From Christensenella sp. UBA5489 (GTDB taxonomy: Bacteria; Bacillota; Clostridia; Christensenellales; UBA1242): a DNA stretch of 47,276 nucleotides. Location of the stretch: positions 72,033 to 119,308 of the forward strand of contig DIPL01000018.1 in assembly GCA_002424095.1 (NCBI GenBank), read 5' to 3'. Below the pieces are notes generated by a model that saw nothing but the letters and a program-made list of their open reading frames with translations, did not search any database and was not told the DNA's origin. Positions 42,505-47,276 of the stretch are shown piece by piece; positions within the stretch are counted from its first letter, which is position 1; every line of letters starts with the position of its first letter. The translations under genes were made by a program, and so were the position numbers.

Positions 42505-43335
42505 GTGGAAATTTTGATTTATATTGTATTTGGAATTTTAGGTTTACTTGTCGGAAATCTATCAAATGTTTTCATTGTTCGTGTTCCGTTAAAAATGAAA
42601 ATCTTTAATCCTAGTTTTCGTTGCGACACTTGTAAGAGCAGAATTAAGTGGTATGACAATATTCCTCTCTTTTCTTTTATTTTTTTAAAAGGGCACTGTC
42701 GAAATTGTAAATCGCAAATTCCGTTGCATTATTTATTCGTTGAACTTATCAATATGATTTTATGGATTATTTGTGCACTTTTATTTTGGCATATTGATAT
42801 GCTTGCTACAATCATTTTTGCACTTACCTGCTCAATTTTAGTTATTATCGCTCATATTGATTTTTCACATAAAATTATTCCTGACCGTTTTATAATTTCT
42901 CTTTTACTATTAGGTATAATTGCAACAATTTTTTGTGGTGATTTACCTTTTTATGAACGCCTTATCGGCTTTGCTCTTGGCGGGGGAATTCTTTTGATTT
43001 TTTATTTAGTTGGGAGAATTATTTCAAAGCGAGAAGTTATGGGGCTTGGCGATATAAAATTAATGGCTGTTGCAGGACTTATCATCGGTTGGAAAGGAAT
43101 TTTGCTTGCCTTATTCACTGGTTCAATTTTAGCATGCGTAGTTCTATTATTACATCAATTAAATAAAATTAAAAAAATAAAGATGGAAAATAAAAATAAC
43201 CCTCAAATACAAGTTGATATAACTAATATTAAAAATGAAGAATATCCGCTTGCGCCATTTTTAGTTATAGGAATTATTTTTGCACTTTTTGTTGGAAATT
43301 TCATTATTGAGTGGTATACAAATTTATTTGCTTAG
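42505..43335 (+). CDS. prepilin peptidase (type IV leader peptidase)
   Basis: A 276-residue integral membrane aspartic protease of the PilD/ComC family, which cleaves and usually N-methylates prepilins. The N-terminal cytoplasmic domain has two CxxC pairs (CDTCKS and CRNCKS, about residues 35-75). The catalytic aspartates are in HIDFSHKIIPD and in the GxGD motif MGLGDIKL. About seven further membrane helices follow. The start is GTG at 42505 with AAGGAG 11 bases upstream. A charged Lys/Asn-rich loop (about residues 220-245) is inserted before the last helix. Its likely substrate in this window is the pilin-like protein at 33451-35304. Confidence 0.93.
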   Translation: MEILIYIVFGILGLLVGNLSNVFIVRVPLKMKIFNPSFRCDTCKSRIKWYDNIPLFSFIFLKGHCRNCKSQIPLHYLFVELINMILWIICALLFWHIDMLATIIFALTCSILVIIAHIDFSHKIIPDRFIISLLLLGIIATIFCGDLPFYERLIGFALGGGILLIFYLVGRIISKREVMGLGDIKLMAVAGLIIGWKGILLALFTGSILACVVLLLHQLNKIKKIKMENKNNPQIQVDITNIKNEEYPLAPFLVIGIIFALFVGNFIIEWYTNLFA

Positions 43336-43448
43336 ACTCAGATTTCCCAAAAAATAGTTAAAAATGAAATACAATAATGATTTCTAAAAATTCATTTGAA
43401 TATATGTTTTCTTTGAAAATTCGCCAAACGTCAAAAAGGTTTATTTAA

Positions 43449-43477
43449 TTGCTTTTTATTAAGTGAAATGATATAAT
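43449..43477 (+). promoter_or_regulatory. tex promoter
   Basis: TTGCTT (43449-43454), 17-base spacer, TATAAT (43472-43477); GGGGAG follows before the ATG. Confidence 0.7.
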
Positions 43478-43518
43478 ACGAGAAATATTTTATTAATTTT
43501 GGGGAGAAAATAAACTAT

Positions 43519-45690
43519 ATGAGTTTGATTGAAGAGATAAGTAAAGAATTTAACATAAAAGCCGAATATGCACAAAATATCATTAATTTGTTAGACGAAG
43601 GTCATACAATTCCTTTTATTTCACGTTATAGAAAAGAAATGCATGGCAGTTTAGATGATCAAGTAATTCGAAATTTCTCAGACCGTCTAAACTATATGAG
43701 AAATTTTAATATACGCAAAGAAGATATTGTTAAATTTATAACCGAACAAGAAAAGATGACGCCAGAAATTATGCAATCAATCGAAAAAGCACAAACTTTA
43801 ACCGAACTTGATGATATTTATAGACCTTTCAGACCTAAACGTAAAACACGAGCAACAGTTGCCGAAGCGAAAGGCTTGAAACCGCTTGCAGATTTGATTT
43901 TTGCACAAAAAGGAGATACTCCTCTTGAAGAATTGGCAAAAAATTTTATAAATGCCGAACTTGAAGTTGAATCTGTGGAGCAGGCGCTTGCAGGTGCAAG
44001 TGATATTATTGCCGAACAAATTTCAGACAATGCGGAAATAAGAAAAAAATTGCGTGAATTTATTACCGAAACGGCTTTGATTGAATCCTCATTAAAAGAT
44101 GAAAATGAAAAATCTCATATATACCAAATGTATAACAATTATAAAGAAGCAGTTAAAACTCTTCCATCACATAGGATTTTAGCAATTAACCGTGGCGAAA
44201 AAGATAGTTGCCTTAAAGTTCAATTAAAAGTAAACGAAAAAAAATGTTACGAAATTATAAGTAATGATGTAATAAAAAAGAATTCTCCATATACCCAGTT
44301 CATTGAAAACGTTATTGTTGACAGTTACGAACGCCTTATTCTTCCCTCTTTGGAACGTAAATTAAGAACTGATTTAACAGATATTGCAAATGAACAGGCA
44401 ATAAAAATGTTTAAATCAAATTTAAAACCGCTTTTAATGCAACCGCCACTTAAAGATAAAATCATTCTTGGTTTTGACCCTGCTTATCGTACTGGTTGTA
44501 AACTTGCTGTCATTGATAAAAACGGAAATGTTCTTGATAAGAATGTTATCTTTCCGACACCTCCGCATAATGCTATTGAAGAAGCAGAAAAAATTATTTC
44601 TGATTTAATTGATAAACATAAAATTGATGTCATATCAATTGGCAACGGAACGGCAAGTAAAGAAAGTGAAGTTTTTGTAAGTAATTTAATTAAAAAAATA
44701 AAGCGCCCAATTTCATATGCCGTTGTAAATGAGGCTGGTGCATCAGTTTATAGTGCATCGAAACTTGGTGCCGAAGAATTTCCGAATTATGATGTTTCGA
44801 TTCGCAGTGCAATCAGCATTGCACGCAGATTGCAAGACCCGCTTGCCGAACTCATAAAAATTGATGTAAAATCAATTGGTATTGGGCAATATCAACATGA
44901 TATGCCACAAAAAAGATTGACCGAAGTTCTTGATGGTGTTGTTGAAGATTGCGTGAATTCAGTTGGTGTTGATGTGAATACGGCATCGTATAAATTACTT
45001 GAATATATTTCAGGTTTAAACGTTGGTATTGCGAAAAACATAATTCAGTTTCGTAAAGAAAACGGTAATTTTTCAAATAGACAACAGTTGAAAAAAATTT
45101 CTAAACTCGGCGAAAAAGCTTTTGAACAGTGTGCCGGTTTTTTAAGAATTGAAAATAAAGAAAACATTTTAGATAACACTGCGGTTCATCCGGAAAGTTA
45201 TAGTGCTGTCAAAAAACTTCTTGAATTGTTTAATTTAAATGAAAAAGAGATAGGAGCAGATACGGATAACTCTGTAATTGCAACTCTACCTAATTTGATA
45301 AAGGCAAAAGGAATTGAGAATGTTGCAAAACATTGCGGTGTCGGAGTGCCGACTTTACAAGATATTGTAACTGAACTTTTAAAACCTGGTCGTGATGTAA
45401 GAAGCGAACTGCCAAAGCCGGAACTTCGAACCGACGCAATGAGTATTGATGACTTAAAAGTCGGAATGATTTTAAAAGGTGTCGTTCGAAATGTTATTGA
45501 TTTCGGTGCATTTATTGATATTGGTGTTCATCAAGATGGTCTTGTCCATATCAGTGAAATTTGCGACCATTTCATCAAGCATCCAAGCGAAGAATTAACT
45601 GTCGGAGAAACAATTGAAGTAAAAGTCATCGGTGTCGAACCTGAAAAAAATCGAATTTCTTTAAGTATTAAAAAAGCAAAAGCAGAATAA
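43519..45690 (+). CDS. tex: Tex family RNA-binding protein
   Basis: A 723-residue Tex protein, bacterial relative of Spt6, linked to transcription and RNA handling. Order: N-terminal helical region (FISRYRKEMHGSLDDQ), the conserved YRPFRPKRKTRATVAEAKGLKPLA, the YqgF-like domain (ILGFDPAYRTGCKLAVID), a helix-hairpin-helix region (NVGIAKNIIQFRKENGNF, FEQCAGFLRI) and a C-terminal S1 domain (about residues 648-720). GGGGAG lies before the ATG. Length is normal. A palindromic terminator follows about 100 bases after the stop. Confidence 0.97.
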   Translation: MSLIEEISKEFNIKAEYAQNIINLLDEGHTIPFISRYRKEMHGSLDDQVIRNFSDRLNYMRNFNIRKEDIVKFITEQEKMTPEIMQSIEKAQTLTELDDIYRPFRPKRKTRATVAEAKGLKPLADLIFAQKGDTPLEELAKNFINAELEVESVEQALAGASDIIAEQISDNAEIRKKLREFITETALIESSLKDENEKSHIYQMYNNYKEAVKTLPSHRILAINRGEKDSCLKVQLKVNEKKCYEIISNDVIKKNSPYTQFIENVIVDSYERLILPSLERKLRTDLTDIANEQAIKMFKSNLKPLLMQPPLKDKIILGFDPAYRTGCKLAVIDKNGNVLDKNVIFPTPPHNAIEEAEKIISDLIDKHKIDVISIGNGTASKESEVFVSNLIKKIKRPISYAVVNEAGASVYSASKLGAEEFPNYDVSIRSAISIARRLQDPLAELIKIDVKSIGIGQYQHDMPQKRLTEVLDGVVEDCVNSVGVDVNTASYKLLEYISGLNVGIAKNIIQFRKENGNFSNRQQLKKISKLGEKAFEQCAGFLRIENKENILDNTAVHPESYSAVKKLLELFNLNEKEIGADTDNSVIATLPNLIKAKGIENVAKHCGVGVPTLQDIVTELLKPGRDVRSELPKPELRTDAMSIDDLKVGMILKGVVRNVIDFGAFIDIGVHQDGLVHISEICDHFIKHPSEELTVGETIEVKVIGVEPEKNRISLSIKKAKAE

Positions 45691-45790
45691 GTTTTTATTC
45701 CACAAATTAATCGTTGAATTTGTTTGAGAATTTCCTTGCATTATTTTTTAACCTACTTATATTTTAAAATTTGAAAATTCTAAAATTATC

Positions 45791-45820
45791 AAAAAAAACA
45801 AGCAAATTTGCTTGTTTTTT
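45791..45820. terminator. bidirectional palindromic terminator
   Basis: Perfect palindrome AACAAGCAAATTTGCTTGTT flanked by an A-run and a T-run, between tex (+) and the hypothetical gene at 45945 (-). Confidence 0.85.
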
Positions 45821-45944
45821 AATTTCTTTTAATATATTGGTTGTCTTTAATTTCTATTCTTTCTATTCAACCTATGAGAATTTGCTAAATTATTTTTAAT
45901 TATAAACTCGTTTTATTTTTTGTTTCTATTTTAAAATTTTAAAA

Positions 45945-46520
45945 CTATAAAGACATTGGTGAATCTTTTTTTCTTAAATCTAAATCATTTTTTTCGGTAG
46001 TTGAAACAAGTTTTTTGCCAGTCTTTTTTCTTGCATAAAAATTTGCTATATTCTCTGGAAAGATTTCTCTTACTTTTGAATAATATGTTTCGTTTAACTT
46101 CCATTCTTTCAATTGTTGTTGCTTGTGTTTATAAAGAAATCTTAAAATAAATTCTGTTGCTTGTTTTTTTTCATCTGCCCATTGAACTGTTCTTAAATAA
46201 TTTTCATCAAGATAATTTATTAAAAAATTCTTTCCAACGACATTTTTGCTTATTATATTAATAAAATCATTCATATCATCATTTTCGAATTCATTATTTT
46301 GCGGATAAAATTCAAGTTCAACGGAATCCGTTAATAAATCTTTTTTCAAAATAAAATATACATTATTTAAATAACCCTCCATTTTTTCAGTGTTGTTTCC
46401 ATTAAAGTTGTCTGCCCTGCTTTGTTTTTTCGTTTGACTTCTCGCTTCTTGAAGTAATAGAAATTTATAGCCAAAATTTTCCTTCATCATATCACTTATT
46501 TTACCAAAATTTTCAACCAT
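45945..46520 (-). CDS. hypothetical protein, soluble
   Basis: A 191-residue protein I do not recognise. It is charged and predicted mixed helix/strand, without signal peptide or membrane segment. The first 35 residues look helical (KISDMMKENFGYKFLLLQEA) and the last 30 are basic (ARKKTGKKLV...). GGAGG lies 5 bases before the ATG, supporting a real gene. It stands alone between tex and the rRNA operon. Confidence 0.65.
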   Translation of the reverse strand: MVENFGKISDMMKENFGYKFLLLQEARSQTKKQSRADNFNGNNTEKMEGYLNNVYFILKKDLLTDSVELEFYPQNNEFENDDMNDFINIISKNVVGKNFLINYLDENYLRTVQWADEKKQATEFILRFLYKHKQQQLKEWKLNETYYSKVREIFPENIANFYARKKTGKKLVSTTEKNDLDLRKKDSPMSL

Positions 46521-46992
46521 TTTTCCTCCAAACTTTTTTTATAAAAATAGTATAAATTAAAACCACAAAATTGTCAATATAGGAATTTTTTTTAGAATGT
46601 AAAATAAGTTTCCAAAATTATGAAACATTTTTAAAAATTATCATATAATGAAAATGGGCAATGGCCGACAAAAATAATTAAAGATTTAAGCATAATTTAT
46701 AAAAGATTTTTAAATAAACAAATGAAAATTTTTAAGAAAAATTTACTTGTTTCAGATTACAGCATATAAATTTTGAATTTCGAGTTATGTGATTATTAGG
46801 TTTAAAGTGAATATTTAGAGAAATATTTTAGATAAATAATATATAAACATATAAAATATTATAAAATTTAAGCCAAATTAACCGAAAATTAAAAAATGAC
46901 AGTGCAAATAAGTTGAAAAACTAAATTTTAAGGTATCCTAAATTAATTTTGTAATCTTTTGTAAAAATATAAAAAAATTTTTAAAAAAAGTG
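46521..46992. other. non-coding gap upstream of the rRNA operon
   Basis: About 470 bases of very AT-rich sequence with frequent stops in all frames and no convincing gene, RNA or repeat. It leads into the rRNA promoter. Confidence 0.6.
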
Positions 46993-47021
46993 TTGACATT
47001 GCCTTTTTGTTGTGTTATATT
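46993..47021 (+). promoter_or_regulatory. rRNA operon promoter
   Basis: TTGACA (46993-46998), 17-base spacer, TATATT (47016-47021). Near-consensus, as expected for rRNA. Confidence 0.88.
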
Positions 47022-47245
47022 AACTTCGTTACGCTCTCAAAGAGTGTAAAGAACATTGAAAATTGAATAGAAAAGCAAAGGTTATTAAAACAACATGTGC
47101 AAATTTTTTAACCCGTTGGTTTCTTGAAATTGTAATTTCAAGGCTAACACAAAAAATTTTGTACTAAGTAACTTTTTAGTCAGAAAAGTAATTGAGTACA
47201 AGTTCAAATTTTAATAAATAAATAACTGCCTTGGCAGATAAATAT
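47022..47245 (+). other. pre-16S rRNA leader with stable stems
   Basis: About 220 bases of transcribed leader. It contains a 9-bp hairpin (47029-47049, TTACGCTCT/AGAGTGTAA), the TTGAAAATTGAATAG stretch common in clostridial rRNA leaders, a long stem at 47100-47161 enclosing the perfect CTTGAAATT/AATTTCAAG hairpin (47123-47142), and TTGTACT/AGTACAA at 47159-47201. The stems probably guide RNase III-type processing; exact sites are not visible. Confidence 0.65.
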
Positions 47246-47276
47246 TTTTAATTAGAGTTTGATCCTGGCTCAGGAC
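47246..47276 (+). rRNA. rrs: 16S rRNA, first ~30 bases
   Basis: The universal 5' sequence AGAGTTTGATCCTGGCTCAG is at 47254-47273; the gene continues beyond the window. The mature 5' end is estimated. Confidence 0.97.

Noticed and set aside
1..47276. CRISPR array or toxin-antitoxin cassette
   Set aside because: No regularly spaced direct repeats were seen, and no pair of small overlapping genes with toxin-like motifs.

Overview
The window is strongly AT-rich bacterial DNA using the standard bacterial code (TGA is a stop in dnaX and ybaB). Several things point to an uncultured low-GC Bacillota, most likely Clostridia-like: a type A (ancestral) RNase P RNA, the dnaX-ybaB-recR operon, a PdaB-like deacetylase, DUF3343 beside a class V cysteine desulfurase, tRNAs with encoded CCA, and strong AGGAGG-type ribosome sites. 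The cell makes peptidoglycan (ddl, alr), so it is not a mollicute. The lineage is inferred, not proven.

Layout. 1-4000: end of a tRNA-Arg, a decayed DUF488 gene, an unusual double-domain ThyX, an HTH-membrane regulator and an SGNH hydrolase. 4058-14839: surface and secretion block with a 2601-residue membrane-anchored Ig-like protein, a VirD4/TraG coupling ATPase and a divergent VirB2/TrbC-like pilin. 15018-18000: nth-obg and degV. 18200-18670: tRNA-Lys next to a broken tRNA-Lys and apparent scars of an integrated element. 18666-27162: phosphoketolase, a double-OB SSB-like protein, deacetylase, rarA, ddl, greA with a long leader, and a DUF378 protein. 27166-29641: dnaX-ybaB-recR. 29744-32856: DUF3343 and cysteine desulfurase (sulfur/selenium handling) and an unknown AT-rich protein. 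32995-37452: rnpB, a pilin-like beta-helix protein and ligA, with pcrA upstream of ligA. 40003-46520: tmk, alr, prepilin peptidase, tex and two unknown proteins. The window ends in the leader and first bases of a 16S rRNA gene.

How it fits together. DNA maintenance is heavily represented (nth, rarA, recR, dnaX, ligA, pcrA, SSB-like protein, thyX, tmk). A second theme is the cell envelope: giant surface protein, T4SS-type pilin and coupling ATPase, and a type IV pilin-like adhesin with its probable peptidase. Central carbon flow is represented by a phosphoketolase.

Main points for a second look: (1) dnaX contains an A9 run exactly where a -1 shift joins the short zero-frame product to a C-terminal domain in the next frame, as in tau/gamma synthesis; (2) four genes (HTH regulator, nth, rarA, pcrA) have a -10 box 5-7 bases before ATG and no Shine-Dalgarno, so leaderless mRNAs are predicted; (3) the two ThyX halves each keep a complementary part of the active-site motif; (4) greA has a predicted ~240-base leader with a terminator-like hairpin inside it; (5) a broken tRNA-Lys and an integrase-tail-like reading frame flank the intact tRNA-Lys.
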